Positions 1 through 9,190 of a DNA stretch of 64,000 nucleotides are shown here, piece after piece. The position numbers were made by a program, and so were the translations under genes. Each line of letters starts with the position of its first letter. Positions within the stretch are counted from its first letter, which is position 1. Source of the stretch: Ulvibacterium sp965248315 (GTDB lineage Bacteria; Bacteroidota; Bacteroidia; Flavobacteriales; Flavobacteriaceae); contig NZ_CBDFIX010000001.1 of assembly GCF_965248315.1 (NCBI RefSeq), positions 248,001-312,000 on the forward strand. Direction: 5' to 3'. The notes under the pieces are model-generated. The model saw nothing but the letters and a program-made list of their open reading frames with translations, ran no database searches and had not been told where the DNA came from.

Positions 1-1448
1 TTGCTGCTTCGGCTTATGGCAAACTTACCGGAAAACCGGCAGCCTGTTTTTCCATTGCGGGTCCGGGAGCTACCAATATGTATACGGGCATGTGGGATGC
101 CAAGGTGGACCGTGCCCCCTTATTGGCCTTGACCGGCCAAGTGGCTACACAAGTGGTCGGGACCGGAAATTTTCAGGAAGTGGACCTGGTACAGGCTTTT
201 GGCAGCGTAGCGGAATTTAACCATAGGGTGCAAAGTGATAGCCGACATGGTGAACTGATGTCTCTGGCGGTTAAACATGCCATTTTAAAGCGCGATGTTT
301 CCCATCTGACCTTTCCCGATGAGGTACAGGAAAAGAAAGCAAATCCTAGAGCAAGGGCAAAGACCCCGGAGAAACGGATGACCTCCCTGGAAATTGCTCC
401 GCCGGCATCGGCGGTGGACGAGGCTGTCGAGTTGATCAAGAAATCCAAACGCCCTGTAATCGTTATGGGCCATGGGGCCCGGGCCCATAAAAAACGCGTG
501 GTGCAATTCGCCGAACGTCTCAATGCAGCCGTAGTAACCACCTTTAAAGGAAAAGGATTAATACCGGATTATCACCCCCTGGGCGGTGGGGTATTGGGCC
601 GTAGTGGAACGCCTATCGCCTCCTGGTTTATGAACGAGTCCGATCTATTGATCGTTTTCGGGGCCTCCTTTTCCAACCATACGGGGATTACTCCTAAAAA
701 ACCCATCATTCAGGTGGATTTTGATCCCCTGGCCCTAAGCAAGTTCCACAAGGTGGAAGTGGCCGTTTGGGGCGAAATATCCCGGACCTTGGAAATATTT
801 GAAACGGAACTAGAGGGAGCGGTCAATAGCGTTGACCAGCGGGGCGAAATTGCGGAGCGCTGGAAGATTTGGAAGGCAGAAAAAGCAAAACGACTCGAGG
901 AGACCTCGGATAAAGGTGTAAGTTCCATTGCCGTTTTTGATGCGATGAACAAATTGACCCCGGAAAATGCGGTCATGTGCGTGGACGTAGGCAATAATGC
1001 CTATTCCTTTGGACGTTATTTTGAATCCAAGAACCATGATTTCCTGATGTCCGGTTACTTGGGCTCCATAGGCTTTGCCCTCCCGGCATCTATTGGTGCC
1101 TGGACGGCCGTAGGTGATACAAGACCTGTGGTAGCCGTGGCAGGTGATGGGGGACTCTGCCAATATCTGGCCGAAATTACCACCTTGGTCAAGTACAAAA
1201 TGCCGATAAAACTCATCGTTTTAAACAACCATGAGTTGGGTAAGATATCCAAGGAGCAGCGCGCCGGTGAATTCGATGTTTGGAAAACGTCCCTTTCCAA
1301 CCCTAATTTTGCCGATTTTGCCCTGTCCTGCGGAGCATGGGGAAAGCGCGTCAACGAACAGGGCAAACTGGAAAACGCCATGAAAGAGCTGTTCGGGGAG
1401 CCCGGTCCTGGAGTCTTGGAAATTATCACCGATGTCGATTTGATTTAG
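1..1448 (+). CDS. ThDP-dependent pyruvate oxidase/acetolactate synthase-like enzyme (5' partial)
   Basis: The reading frame is open from base 3 of the window, so the N-terminus lies outside it; the first ATG at 78 is internal. The visible protein has the GPGATN stretch typical of the N-terminal pyrimidine-binding domain of this superfamily, a central domain, and a C-terminal ThDP-binding domain with GDGG about 100 residues before the end followed by NN some 27 residues later, the GDG-NN magnesium/ThDP motif. Enzymes of this family decarboxylate pyruvate or a related 2-keto acid; the closest general resemblance is to quinone-dependent pyruvate dehydrogenase/pyruvate oxidase. The exact substrate cannot be read from the sequence. 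The gene converges on the next gene, the two stop codons being directly adjacent. Confidence 0.85.
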   Translation, partial: AASAYGKLTGKPAACFSIAGPGATNMYTGMWDAKVDRAPLLALTGQVATQVVGTGNFQEVDLVQAFGSVAEFNHRVQSDSRHGELMSLAVKHAILKRDVSHLTFPDEVQEKKANPRARAKTPEKRMTSLEIAPPASAVDEAVELIKKSKRPVIVMGHGARAHKKRVVQFAERLNAAVVTTFKGKGLIPDYHPLGGGVLGRSGTPIASWFMNESDLLIVFGASFSNHTGITPKKPIIQVDFDPLALSKFHKVEVAVWGEISRTLEIFETELEGAVNSVDQRGEIAERWKIWKAEKAKRLEETSDKGVSSIAVFDAMNKLTPENAVMCVDVGNNAYSFGRYFESKNHDFLMSGYLGSIGFALPASIGAWTAVGDTRPVVAVAGDGGLCQYLAEITTLVKYKMPIKLIVLNNHELGKISKEQRAGEFDVWKTSLSNPNFADFALSCGAWGKRVNEQGKLENAMKELFGEPGPGVLEIITDVDLI

Positions 1449-1832
1449 CTAATTTGAATTATCAAATTGGTCCTGACGGATTTTTACGGCCCTAAAGGAA
1501 TACACAACAAGGATGCATAGGGCCAATAAGGCACTAAGGATGCCCGCTACCGTAAAATAAATCGGTATTTCGGTACCCATAATGTGGGTGCTCTCGTAAA
1601 GACCGGCAATTAGTCCGGAAAGCACAAAACTGGCCACGGCGACATACAGAAATACCATGGCATTGTTCAGTAACTTAAGCTGCCTTAATTTTCGTGATAA
1701 AATGGCCTGAACATCGCTTTGCTTCCCTATTAGCTCTTTGATTTCGGTGCTCAGTGCAATCAAGATATTGGAGGTGGATAATAATAGCAATCCAATTCCG
1801 GGAACAATGGTGATGGGAACGTACCAATCCAT
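1449..1832 (-). CDS. DUF2721-like small membrane protein
   Basis: A 127-residue protein with three hydrophobic segments (about residues 5-25, 58-78 and 90-112) and a charged, probably cytoplasmic stretch between the first two (KELIGKQSD to RKLRQLKLL). This layout resembles DUF2721 proteins, whose function is unknown. It is the last gene of a compact three-gene run on the minus strand, starting 4 nt after the preceding stop codon, so it is probably co-transcribed with the two genes upstream. Its stop codon abuts that of the ThDP enzyme on the other strand. Confidence 0.7.
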   Translation of the reverse strand: MDWYVPITIVPGIGLLLLSTSNILIALSTEIKELIGKQSDVQAILSRKLRQLKLLNNAMVFLYVAVASFVLSGLIAGLYESTHIMGTEIPIYFTVAGILSALLALCILVVYSFRAVKIRQDQFDNSN

Positions 1833-1836
1833 GACA

Positions 1837-2580
1837 TCAACGGGTGTAGGCCCTTAGTGTTTCCTGGAAAAATTGGATCGCACTTTTGGTATCCCTATTA
1901 GAAGCTGGAAGCAGGGCTCCCTTTAACTGTTTTGGGTCCCATATCCCATGCGTCAATGCATTGAAGTTGGAGACGTCCAGGGGATTATGGCCTAGATAGC
2001 CGCTGATATAAAAATAGTGCTCATCACATATGGAATCGGGGATTGCCAGGCCCAGACCAATAGATTTTCCCGAACCATCATCCAGAGGCATAAAAGCACC
2101 CGTATCAAAATGATGGGGCCAAATACAAATATCCGATGGCAAGTTTTCCCGTTCTAAAAAAGATTGTAAAACCGTATGGCCCAACTTTCGTAAGCGCAGC
2201 AGTTCTTGGAGCTGCGAAGGGTCGGCAAGTTCAAATTTGAAATCATCTAAGGCCGAGTAGGGCAACTCATAATGCAATTCATAAACATACCGTTGGCTCA
2301 AAGGACTCAAAGCGACCATGGTATTGATCCAAACAATTACCTCCTCATGGGATTTTCCGTCCAATGGAAAGGAATGGGTCACATTTGATTCCCATTTTAG
2401 ACTGAAGTCGGAATAGTCAAAAACCAACTTTTGTCCAGAGGGGTGTAAGGGCAGCGTTTCCAGTGTTTCGGTTTCCGGTATAAATCCGATGTTGGTATGG
2501 CTGTCATCCTCTTTGGGTGGTAAAAAGCTTTTTCCGGCCATGGCCAGATACTGTGCGGCGAGATGTACTTGTTGTATCAT
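1837..2580 (-). CDS. Conserved hypothetical protein, DUF5996-like
   Basis: A 247-residue soluble protein without signal peptide or membrane segment. The WPHHFDTG stretch (about residues 154-161) and the following acidic and glycine-rich section recall DUF5996 proteins, which carry a WPHHFD motif; this is a resemblance from memory and not a proven assignment. No catalytic function is known to me. It lies 4 nt after the upstream barrel-protein gene and 4 nt before the DUF2721 gene, which supports one operon. Confidence 0.6.
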   Translation of the reverse strand: MIQQVHLAAQYLAMAGKSFLPPKEDDSHTNIGFIPETETLETLPLHPSGQKLVFDYSDFSLKWESNVTHSFPLDGKSHEEVIVWINTMVALSPLSQRYVYELHYELPYSALDDFKFELADPSQLQELLRLRKLGHTVLQSFLERENLPSDICIWPHHFDTGAFMPLDDGSGKSIGLGLAIPDSICDEHYFYISGYLGHNPLDVSNFNALTHGIWDPKQLKGALLPASNRDTKSAIQFFQETLRAYTR

Positions 2581-2584
2581 TGTG

Positions 2585-3109
2585 TTACTGATGGTTTTCT
2601 TCGTTTGATTTCCCTAAAGGCAAAATGATTCCTGCGGTAAAGAATTCGTCGTTGAGCTGGCCTGCGACCCCTTTAAATTCAGCGAAAATGAAAAAATGAT
2701 GAAGATTGTAATGTGCCCCTAAACCATAATTGAGGCCGAACTCACTAACTTCTTCCATGTCATCGGTATCCGAAATCAGTCGTTCCTTTTCAATGGTATA
2801 GTTGATTCCGCCCAAAGGATAAATGCCCAATTTATGGGAGATTTCAACAATATAATGGGCATTGGCGTTTAAATCGATTACGCTCAATTCGTATTCCTCG
2901 TCGATTTCCTGATAGGGAAAAAAAGTAACCTCCGGACCGAAGCAAAAAGTAGGATCCGTGCCATAAAACAATCTGGCGTTTATCCCGAAGAGATTTTCGT
3001 CAAGTTCAAAGGAAGGGCCCCCACCACCCATAAGGCCTTCTTGGGCGTTTAGATCCATACATAGGAGGAATCCCCAAAAAAGTAAATAAAATCTTGACAA
3101 ACGGAACAC
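2585..3109 (-). CDS. Exported outer-membrane beta-barrel-like protein
   Basis: A 174-residue protein with a signal peptide (about residues 1-22, hydrophobic core then LNAQ) followed by alternating hydrophobic/polar stretches rich in aromatic residues, such as HYIVEISHKLGIYPLGGINY and HHFFIFAEFKGVAGQLND. This pattern is typical of small eight-stranded outer-membrane barrels in Bacteroidota. The C-terminus ends in a short charged tail rather than in an aromatic residue. It is the first gene of the three-gene minus-strand run. No ligand or partner can be inferred. Confidence 0.65.
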   Translation of the reverse strand: MFRLSRFYLLFWGFLLCMDLNAQEGLMGGGGPSFELDENLFGINARLFYGTDPTFCFGPEVTFFPYQEIDEEYELSVIDLNANAHYIVEISHKLGIYPLGGINYTIEKERLISDTDDMEEVSEFGLNYGLGAHYNLHHFFIFAEFKGVAGQLNDEFFTAGIILPLGKSNEENHQ

Positions 3110-3197
3110 ATTTAAATGGGTGAGGTCCTAGCAACAATTCCAAATTATTTTGGGCAGTGTTGCCAAACGCTGTATATCCGTTTGGTCGCAGAAAAAT

Positions 3198-4181
3198 CTA
3201 AACGTTTACGTTTTGAGCCACTTTTTTCAATATGGAACCGATAATAATGGGCGCATGGATTCTAGAATTTTCTATAAACCATTTGTGGGTTTCCATACCA
3301 CCGCAGATAACACCGGCCAAGTACAGTCCGTTTATATTTGTTTCCATGGTTTCCGGGTCGTAGCTGGGAAGCCGTTTTTCATCATCGGATAGCTGAATCC
3401 CGAGTTTTTCCAGAAATTCAAAATTGGGCATATAGCCCGTAAGGGCCAGAACAAAATCGTTTTCAATACGGATAGTACCTTCAGGGGTATCCACAATTAC
3501 GGCATCATCCAAAATTTCTTGGGCATTGGAATTGAAATGGGCCTTTATACTGCCTTCCTTGATGCGATTGATAACGTCCGGCCGTACCCAATATTTAACT
3601 CTTTGCCCAATTTCGGGCTCACGTACTACCATGGTCACATCGGCTCCCTTGCGGTAACATTCCAAAGCGGCATCCACGGCCGAGTTGCTGGCACCGATAA
3701 CGATCAGTTTCTGACTGGCATAAAAATGGGGATCCCTATAGTAATGGGAGACTTTGGGCAGATCCTCACCTGGAATGCCAATGCGATTGGGAATGTCATA
3801 AAATCCGGTCGCCACGACAATATTTTTGGCAGTATAGCTGTCTTTTTCGGTAGTTATACTAAATAGATTATCGTTCTTTTCTACATGGGTAACTTTCTCA
3901 AAAAGATGAATATTCAATTGATTGGAGGTCACTATCCTTCGGTAGTATTCCAATGCCTCGTTCCGTTTGGGTTTGGCTTCCTTACTGATAAAAGGAATGT
4001 TATCAATTTCCAATAGATCGGAGGAGGAAAAAAACTGCATGTTTATGGGATAATTGAAAAGCGAGTTTACAATAGGCCCCTTTTCGATAATGAGATAGGA
4101 AAGCCCATTCTTTTTGGCCTCCAAACCACAAGCGATTCCAATGGGCCCTCCACCTACAATAACAACATCGTACAAATTCAT
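3198..4181 (-). CDS. ypdA: YpdA-family FAD/NAD(P)-dependent disulfide reductase-like protein
   Basis: A 327-residue flavoprotein related to thioredoxin reductase. It has an N-terminal GGGPIG dinucleotide-binding motif (residues 10-15), a second GASNSAVDAAL nucleotide-binding motif near residue 160, and a C-terminal GLYLAG segment typical of FAD-dependent reductases. It lacks the CxxC redox pair of thioredoxin reductase, as expected for YpdA, which in Firmicutes reduces bacillithiol disulfide; whether this organism makes bacillithiol is not visible here. The start codon overlaps the rpe stop (TAATG), implying translational coupling with rpe. Confidence 0.85.
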   Translation of the reverse strand: MNLYDVVIVGGGPIGIACGLEAKKNGLSYLIIEKGPIVNSLFNYPINMQFFSSSDLLEIDNIPFISKEAKPKRNEALEYYRRIVTSNQLNIHLFEKVTHVEKNDNLFSITTEKDSYTAKNIVVATGFYDIPNRIGIPGEDLPKVSHYYRDPHFYASQKLIVIGASNSAVDAALECYRKGADVTMVVREPEIGQRVKYWVRPDVINRIKEGSIKAHFNSNAQEILDDAVIVDTPEGTIRIENDFVLALTGYMPNFEFLEKLGIQLSDDEKRLPSYDPETMETNINGLYLAGVICGGMETHKWFIENSRIHAPIIIGSILKKVAQNVNV

Positions 4182-4840
4182 TATCCTGCAATTTCTTTAA
4201 GCTCCTGTATGGTAGCGCTAGGGTTTTCACTTTTAAAGACAAAACTGCCGGCTACGAGCACATCTGCACCGGCATCGGTCAAAACCTTTGCATTTTCCGA
4301 GCTAACACCCCCGTCCACTTCGATCAGGGTATTGGCCTTCCTTTCCTGGATTAATGTTTTTAGGTCCCGTATCTTGGCATAGGTACGTTCTATAAAGGAT
4401 TGCCCGCCAAACCCCGGGTTTACACTCATAATCAGTACCAAATCAATATCGTTGATGGTATCCTCCAGGACATTGATGTTGGTATGGGGATTCAGGGCTA
4501 CCCCGGCCTGCATACCTTCCGCTTTTATTTCCTGTAATGTTCTGTGCAAATGGGTACAGGCCTCATAATGAACGGTGAGTACCGAGGCACCTAAATTTGC
4601 AAAGGTCTTGATGTACCTGCTGGGGTCCACGATCATCAAATGAACGTCCAAAGGTTTGGTGGCATGTTCCGCAATGGACTTCACAACGGGCATGCCATAG
4701 GAAATATTAGGTACAAAAACACCGTCCATTACATCAATATGGTGCCAATCCGCTACACTTTGGTTTACCAATTCCACATCGCGTTGTAGGTTGCCGAAAT
4801 CCGCTGCTAGGAGGGAAGGGGCTATTTTGGTTTTATGCAT
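4181..4840 (-). CDS. rpe: Ribulose-phosphate 3-epimerase
   Basis: A 219-residue TIM-barrel enzyme that interconverts ribulose 5-phosphate and xylulose 5-phosphate in the pentose phosphate pathway. Visible family signatures are APSLLAADFGNL at the N-terminus, HIDVMDGVFVPN (metal-binding His and catalytic Asp), HLMI, MSVNPGFGGQ in the middle, and EVDGGV followed by GADVLVAGS near the C-terminus for phosphate binding. The length is that of the family. A TACCTTTG box lies 26 nt upstream of the start codon. ypdA follows with a one-base overlap. Confidence 0.96.
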   Translation of the reverse strand: MHKTKIAPSLLAADFGNLQRDVELVNQSVADWHHIDVMDGVFVPNISYGMPVVKSIAEHATKPLDVHLMIVDPSRYIKTFANLGASVLTVHYEACTHLHRTLQEIKAEGMQAGVALNPHTNINVLEDTINDIDLVLIMSVNPGFGGQSFIERTYAKIRDLKTLIQERKANTLIEVDGGVSSENAKVLTDAGADVLVAGSFVFKSENPSATIQELKEIAG

Positions 4841-4866
4841 GCCAATAAACTAAACTAATTTCCATG

Positions 4867-4874
4867 CAAAGGTA
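4867..4874 (-). promoter_or_regulatory. -7 promoter box of rpe-ypdA
   Basis: TACCTTTG on the minus strand, an exact match to the Bacteroidota -7 consensus TAnnTTTG, 26 nt before the rpe start codon. No clear -33 TTG was found at the usual distance. Confidence 0.6.
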
Positions 4875-4896
4875 GAGAAATGTAAACGTTCTTGTA

Positions 4897-7542
4897 TCAC
4901 TCCATGGCCTTTCCCTCATAGATCTCATGATTCTCATCCCCTCCGGATTTCAAATAGGCGAACAGATCCAGCAATTCCTGCTCGTTCAACCGATTCAAAA
5001 GCCCTGGAGGCATGGGGGAGATAGGGGAGAGTTCCCGTTTTTCCACATCGCTTGTAGCCAGTTCCACGGTATAGCTCTCATTGAACGGGTTGGGCATGAG
5101 GGTAATGGTTGTATCATCCTCTGCCTTGATACGTCCTGCAATTTTCTTCCCATCCGTCATATGGAAAAGGGTGTTGGCATACTGATCCGAAATTTCGTCA
5201 TGTGGGCTGTAAATCGCAAAAAGCATATCATAGTCACTAAATTTGGTATGGGCCTGTGTCAAATCCGGTCCGGCCGCGCCACCTTCGCCTCGCATACGAT
5301 GGCATAATACACACATAGCCGCCTGGTAGGCACGTTCACCATCCGCAAAAGTGCCGCTATAATTTTGCATGCCGCCGCCCCAAAGAATATGGCTCATATC
5401 TCGCCCTGAGTATTCCCTTCCCGGTCCAATGGGTTGTGGTAAGTCGGCCACGGCCGTTGAAGGGGAATATACACCGGATATTTCCTGAAAATATTCCCTT
5501 TTGTCTTCAGGAACATGGGTCATGGCTTGTAGGCGTACATTTTCCATGTATGCCTTAAAACTCATCCCGCCCTTAGCACCGAGTACATCATAGAACCAGA
5601 GGAAATATTTTTCACGGAGTTCGTTGGTCCAACCCTCAGTGGCATGGCTTAGAAGAAGACCGTAATAAATGGATTCGCTAGGGGGCATCTTGGCAATAAC
5701 TTCCCGGATCAGCGGCCCATATTGTTCACTGCGTTGCGTGGCCTCTTCAGAAAGCAGTTCCACACCCTCTGTAATAGTTTTTTCCCTGGCGTGCTTTTCC
5801 AGTAGCTGTACTATATTTTCGGTGGCTCCATTGGCTTTTAGATATAACAGTAATTGGGCCAGTTCTCGGTTTACGGTGTTGTTGGCATGTGGGAAATAGG
5901 AGTTCAATTTTTTGGCTGTCGCTCTTCTATGTTGCTCATCGGGTTCGCCCATGCGAATAAATACTAGCGCATAGCTTCGCAACAGGGCAATCTGTTGTTG
6001 GTTGGTAAGTTGCTCCAATTTAAGTTGATCAAGCTTGTCCAGAATACGTCCTTGTAGGCCTTTATCCCCTTGTCGAGCCAATGCAATACCAGCTTCCAGA
6101 ACTTTGGTGGCATCCTTTTCATTAAAAAAGCGACTTTGCCATTGATCTACTGGTCGATGCTCCAAAACCATTCTGGAGGCATACCGTATAAACTGGTCTT
6201 CATGACCCAAATTGGCCCAGGCCAGGGGTATGGCCTCTTCGGATTCTTCGGTATGGTATTTTTCTATATTTTGGCGTAGTTTCCGAAGAGCCTTGGCCTC
6301 TGCATCCTGTTCCGCTTCTGCGGTTCCCATAGCTTCCCCGGTATAGCGTAAACGGTACAAATGGGAATTTAATCCACGGCCTCCTGTAGCAAAATACAGA
6401 TTTCCGTCGGAACCGGCGATCATATCTGTTAGCGGCAAGGGGGTACCGGAAAGAAATTCTTCACGTTCCCCGGTATAGCTACTTCCTTTTGGCTTTAAGT
6501 CGATAAAATACACCGTACCAAAACTCCAATCCATTACCAAAAGTCCGTTTTTGTATTTGACCGGAAAGTTGAGTTTGGCCCCGGAAAGGACCGCCGTTGG
6601 GGAACCTTGTTCCAAATTATGTACGGCCGGCAGGTTATCCGGATAATATTCCGGCCACTTACCCGAACCGGTTCGCCAACCATATTCACTACCACTGGTT
6701 ACATGATTGATGCGCGTTGGCCGGTACCAGGGCATTCCTATGTCCCATTCCATATCAGCGTCGTAGGTGAACAGTTCACCATCTTCGTTAAAGGCAATAT
6801 CGAAGGGATTTCTGTACCCCGCAGAAATGACTTCCCAATCCGTACCTTCGGCATTGAATTTAGCGATCCAACCCCCTGGGGCCTTGATGTCATTGGCATG
6901 GCCCCGAGCATCAAGATAAGGCGGAAACAGATTGTCCTCATCCCAATTAGCGGGAAGCCGGCTATTCTCCAATAGGGATTCGGGAATCAGCGTATGGTTT
7001 CCAGCGATGAAATAGATGTCTTTCCCATCTGGACTCGGTACAAAACTATGGGGACCATGTTCCCCCTGTCCTTCTAGCTTCAACAGCATGTCCAATGTAT
7101 CCAATTCACCATCGCTATCGGTATCGGTCAAGCGGTATACCCCGCTACCGTTTTCCTCCTCGTCCGGAACTTCCTCGTCCCATTTTTTGTTTACGGATAC
7201 ATATAGGCTGTTGTGGGCCCATAACAGTCCATGGGCCTCCCCAATTTTCAGATCAACACTATCTACTTGTGATGCCTTAACAACATCCCCTTCCTTTGGA
7301 GCTTGGAAGAAATAGATTTTCCCCCTCTGGTCACAGGCGTATACTCGGTCGTTGGGCCCTTGCGCCAAGGCCACCCAGGATCCTTGCCCATGAATGCTAG
7401 GTCTATACAGATCTTCCAGGACAAAGTTATCCGGGAGGTTGAATTCAATGTCTTTTTCTGGGCTTACTGAAGTTTCTTGGGTACAGGAAAGGATAAGGCA
7501 GCCTACCAGAAGTACATAGGCTGCGATGTTGATTTTGGTCAT
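4897..7542 (-). CDS. Secreted PQQ-type sugar dehydrogenase/cytochrome c lipoprotein
   Basis: An 881-residue lipoprotein (signal peptide ending LILSC, lipid-modified Cys near residue 20). Residues about 35-400 resemble a soluble PQQ-dependent sugar-dehydrogenase-like beta-propeller (GYRNPFDIAFNEDGELFTYDAD, then the DMIAGSDGNLYFATGGRG blade). A helical HEAT-like region follows, about 420-690. The C-terminal part holds one heme c site, CVLCH, within the planctomycete-type putative heme-binding domain layout (GPDLT, then a DG-KIAGR segment, ending in LLDLFAYLKSGGD). Such proteins oxidise carbohydrate-like substrates outside the cytoplasmic membrane and pass electrons to the chain. Divergent from the exported isomerase-like gene at 7654, with which it probably shares a pathway. 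The substrate is unknown. Confidence 0.8.
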   Translation of the reverse strand: MTKINIAAYVLLVGCLILSCTQETSVSPEKDIEFNLPDNFVLEDLYRPSIHGQGSWVALAQGPNDRVYACDQRGKIYFFQAPKEGDVVKASQVDSVDLKIGEAHGLLWAHNSLYVSVNKKWDEEVPDEEENGSGVYRLTDTDSDGELDTLDMLLKLEGQGEHGPHSFVPSPDGKDIYFIAGNHTLIPESLLENSRLPANWDEDNLFPPYLDARGHANDIKAPGGWIAKFNAEGTDWEVISAGYRNPFDIAFNEDGELFTYDADMEWDIGMPWYRPTRINHVTSGSEYGWRTGSGKWPEYYPDNLPAVHNLEQGSPTAVLSGAKLNFPVKYKNGLLVMDWSFGTVYFIDLKPKGSSYTGEREEFLSGTPLPLTDMIAGSDGNLYFATGGRGLNSHLYRLRYTGEAMGTAEAEQDAEAKALRKLRQNIEKYHTEESEEAIPLAWANLGHEDQFIRYASRMVLEHRPVDQWQSRFFNEKDATKVLEAGIALARQGDKGLQGRILDKLDQLKLEQLTNQQQIALLRSYALVFIRMGEPDEQHRRATAKKLNSYFPHANNTVNRELAQLLLYLKANGATENIVQLLEKHAREKTITEGVELLSEEATQRSEQYGPLIREVIAKMPPSESIYYGLLLSHATEGWTNELREKYFLWFYDVLGAKGGMSFKAYMENVRLQAMTHVPEDKREYFQEISGVYSPSTAVADLPQPIGPGREYSGRDMSHILWGGGMQNYSGTFADGERAYQAAMCVLCHRMRGEGGAAGPDLTQAHTKFSDYDMLFAIYSPHDEISDQYANTLFHMTDGKKIAGRIKAEDDTTITLMPNPFNESYTVELATSDVEKRELSPISPMPPGLLNRLNEQELLDLFAYLKSGGDENHEIYEGKAME

Positions 7543-7569
7543 TTTATAAAACTTTTATCGGGTTCCGTA

Positions 7570-7599
7570 TAAAAGTAAGGAATTGCTATGGGATTTCAA
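7570..7599 (-). promoter_or_regulatory. Promoter of the cytochrome c lipoprotein gene
   Basis: On the minus strand TTG (7597-7599), a 19-nt spacer and TACTTTTA (7570-7577), one mismatch from TAnnTTTG. It lies 27 nt upstream of the start codon and within the short divergent intergenic region. Confidence 0.5.
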
Positions 7600-7615
7600 G
7601 CTGTGCGTAAATGGT

Positions 7616-7623
7616 TATCTTTG
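7616..7623 (+). promoter_or_regulatory. -7 box of the isomerase-like gene
   Basis: TATCTTTG matches TAnnTTTG exactly and lies 30 nt before the ATG at 7654, back to back with the promoter of the divergent dehydrogenase/cytochrome gene. Confidence 0.6.
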
Positions 7624-7653
7624 GGGTAAACCACTTCAAACGACTTTTTAGAT

Positions 7654-8604
7654 ATGGATCGACGTAAATTTATGAATGGAGCCGCAATGTTGGGTGCAGG
7701 TTCCGTTATTTCTGGATTTTCACCATCAGATTTGACATCCACTCCAAAACCCAAAAAAATAAAGCATAATCCCATCGGGGTATCCACGTATTCTTTTTGG
7801 CAATTCAACGGGCCTAAGGAAAATGTGCCTATGGAACTTTGTATTGAAAAAGCTGCAGCCATGGGTTTTGATGGGATAGAATTATTATTGGTGCAAATGA
7901 ATTCCGAGGATAACGGATATCTTCAAAAATTAAAGAAACAAGCCTTTCATGCCGGATTAGATCTTATGGGCTTTTCTACCCATCAAGGCTATTTAAGCCC
8001 GGAAAAAAGATATCGGGAACAAAATATTTCAAAAACCCTGCACCAAATAGAACTGGCCTACAAATTGGGTATTCCCACCATGCGTTTGAATACAGGGCGT
8101 TGGGGAACTTCAAAATCCTTTGATGATTTAATGGCCAATAAGGGAATGGAGCCCACTTTGGAAGGATATACCGATGAAGATGGTTTTAAATGGGTCATCG
8201 ATGCCATTGAACAATGTATACCTACTGCCGAACGATGCGGAGTGGTCCTGGGATTGGAAAACCACTGGGGCCTGGGACGTACGGCGGAAGGGGTAAAGCG
8301 CATTGTAGATGCTATCAATAACCCTTGGTTGCAGGTAACTTTGGATACCGGAAATTTTTTGGAGAATAGGGAAGCCCAGATGGAATTATTGGCACCCCAA
8401 ACCTATTTGGTACAAGCCAAAACCTATTACGGGGGTGGGAAGTGGTATACCTTGGATATCGATTATCCCAAAATTGGGGAAATGATGCGCAGACATAACT
8501 ACAAAGGATATATTTCACTTGAATTTGAGGGCAACGAATCTCCGGATACGGCTGTTCCCAAGGGCTTGGAGCTGTTACGTGATGCTTTTTGGTACGAGTT
8601 GTAA
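7654..8604 (+). CDS. Exported sugar phosphate isomerase/epimerase-like TIM-barrel protein
   Basis: A 316-residue protein with a Tat-like N-terminus (RRKFM followed by a weakly hydrophobic GAAMLGAGSVISGF stretch) and a xylose isomerase-like TIM barrel. Metal-binding candidates are the Glu and His in LGLENHWG (about residue 185), the Asp in VTLDTGNF (about 230), and the Glu in ISLEFEGNE near the C-terminus. Proteins of this kind are called sugar phosphate isomerase/epimerase, though exported members are not thought to act on sugar phosphates and several take part in 3-keto-glycoside metabolism. The divergent dehydrogenase/cytochrome c lipoprotein fits such an extracytoplasmic sugar-oxidation route; this is inference. 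Confidence 0.8.
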   Translation: MDRRKFMNGAAMLGAGSVISGFSPSDLTSTPKPKKIKHNPIGVSTYSFWQFNGPKENVPMELCIEKAAAMGFDGIELLLVQMNSEDNGYLQKLKKQAFHAGLDLMGFSTHQGYLSPEKRYREQNISKTLHQIELAYKLGIPTMRLNTGRWGTSKSFDDLMANKGMEPTLEGYTDEDGFKWVIDAIEQCIPTAERCGVVLGLENHWGLGRTAEGVKRIVDAINNPWLQVTLDTGNFLENREAQMELLAPQTYLVQAKTYYGGGKWYTLDIDYPKIGEMMRRHNYKGYISLEFEGNESPDTAVPKGLELLRDAFWYEL

Positions 8605-8733
8605 GTCCTTGGATTTCTCCTAATTTGTGGGAATCTATATAAATGAAAAGAACTCCGATAGTCAGTTGTATCGTGAGGAGTTGAAATCAATGGATATGTG
8701 CGTTGCGGTTGTTGTTATAAATTAATATCCGGA

Positions 8734-9159
8734 ATGGTAGCTAGTATGTATCATAACTTAGCAATTTGCTCAGGACTGACCCGAGAAGACTCGAGAAAAA
8801 AAGTAATCAAATAGGAAGAAACGGATGTTAAGGCTTTAAACCTAAACTATGCCCAATTTTCCCAGGTCGCGAACACTTTCAGACTTGCATATTTTTACCC
8901 CGATAAGGTTACCAGGAAGAGGATACTAGGAACGCGACCCCGGAAATCGGGTACTAGCGAATACTACTATTACGGAACAAGACGGTTCGACCCTAGATCT
9001 TTTGGACAAAAAGGATGAAAAAATTTCGATAAAGCACAAAAACTAGAGTACAGAATCAAAAAAGGGAAACTTTAGTTCTGGCTCATTCCATTAATATCCC
9101 TTGGTTTAATAGGAGTTCTGGTATATTGGGTAAAACGTAGTGAATGGGACTTCAATTAA
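8734..9159 (+). pseudogene. Decayed coding frame with C-terminal membrane segment
   Basis: This otherwise empty 585-base gap carries one frame that reads from an ATG at 8734 to a TAA at 9157-9159, interrupted by in-frame stops at 8812 (TAG), 9016 (TGA) and 9073 (TAG). About 140 codons with only three internal stops, ending in a hydrophobic stretch (FWLIPLISLGLIGVLVYWV) and a charged tail, suggest a remnant of a gene for a single-pass membrane protein. The middle part contains EYYYYGTRRFDP, which faintly recalls the RHS core motif YYGARYYDP, but the remainder does not look RHS-like. The family is not recognised. Confidence 0.3.
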
Positions 9160-9190
9160 CAGCTTGGTGCCATCAATTGTTGAATTATGA

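Noticed and set aside
8652..8683. Inverted repeat AACTC/GAGTT with inner CGATA/TATCG after the isomerase-like gene.
   Set aside because: No T run on either side and a bulged stem, so it was not called a terminator.
8815..9018. Possible RHS/YD-repeat remnant from EYYYYGTRRFDP.
   Set aside because: Only about 12 residues resemble the motif; flanking sequence does not, so I list it only as an unrecognised decayed frame.
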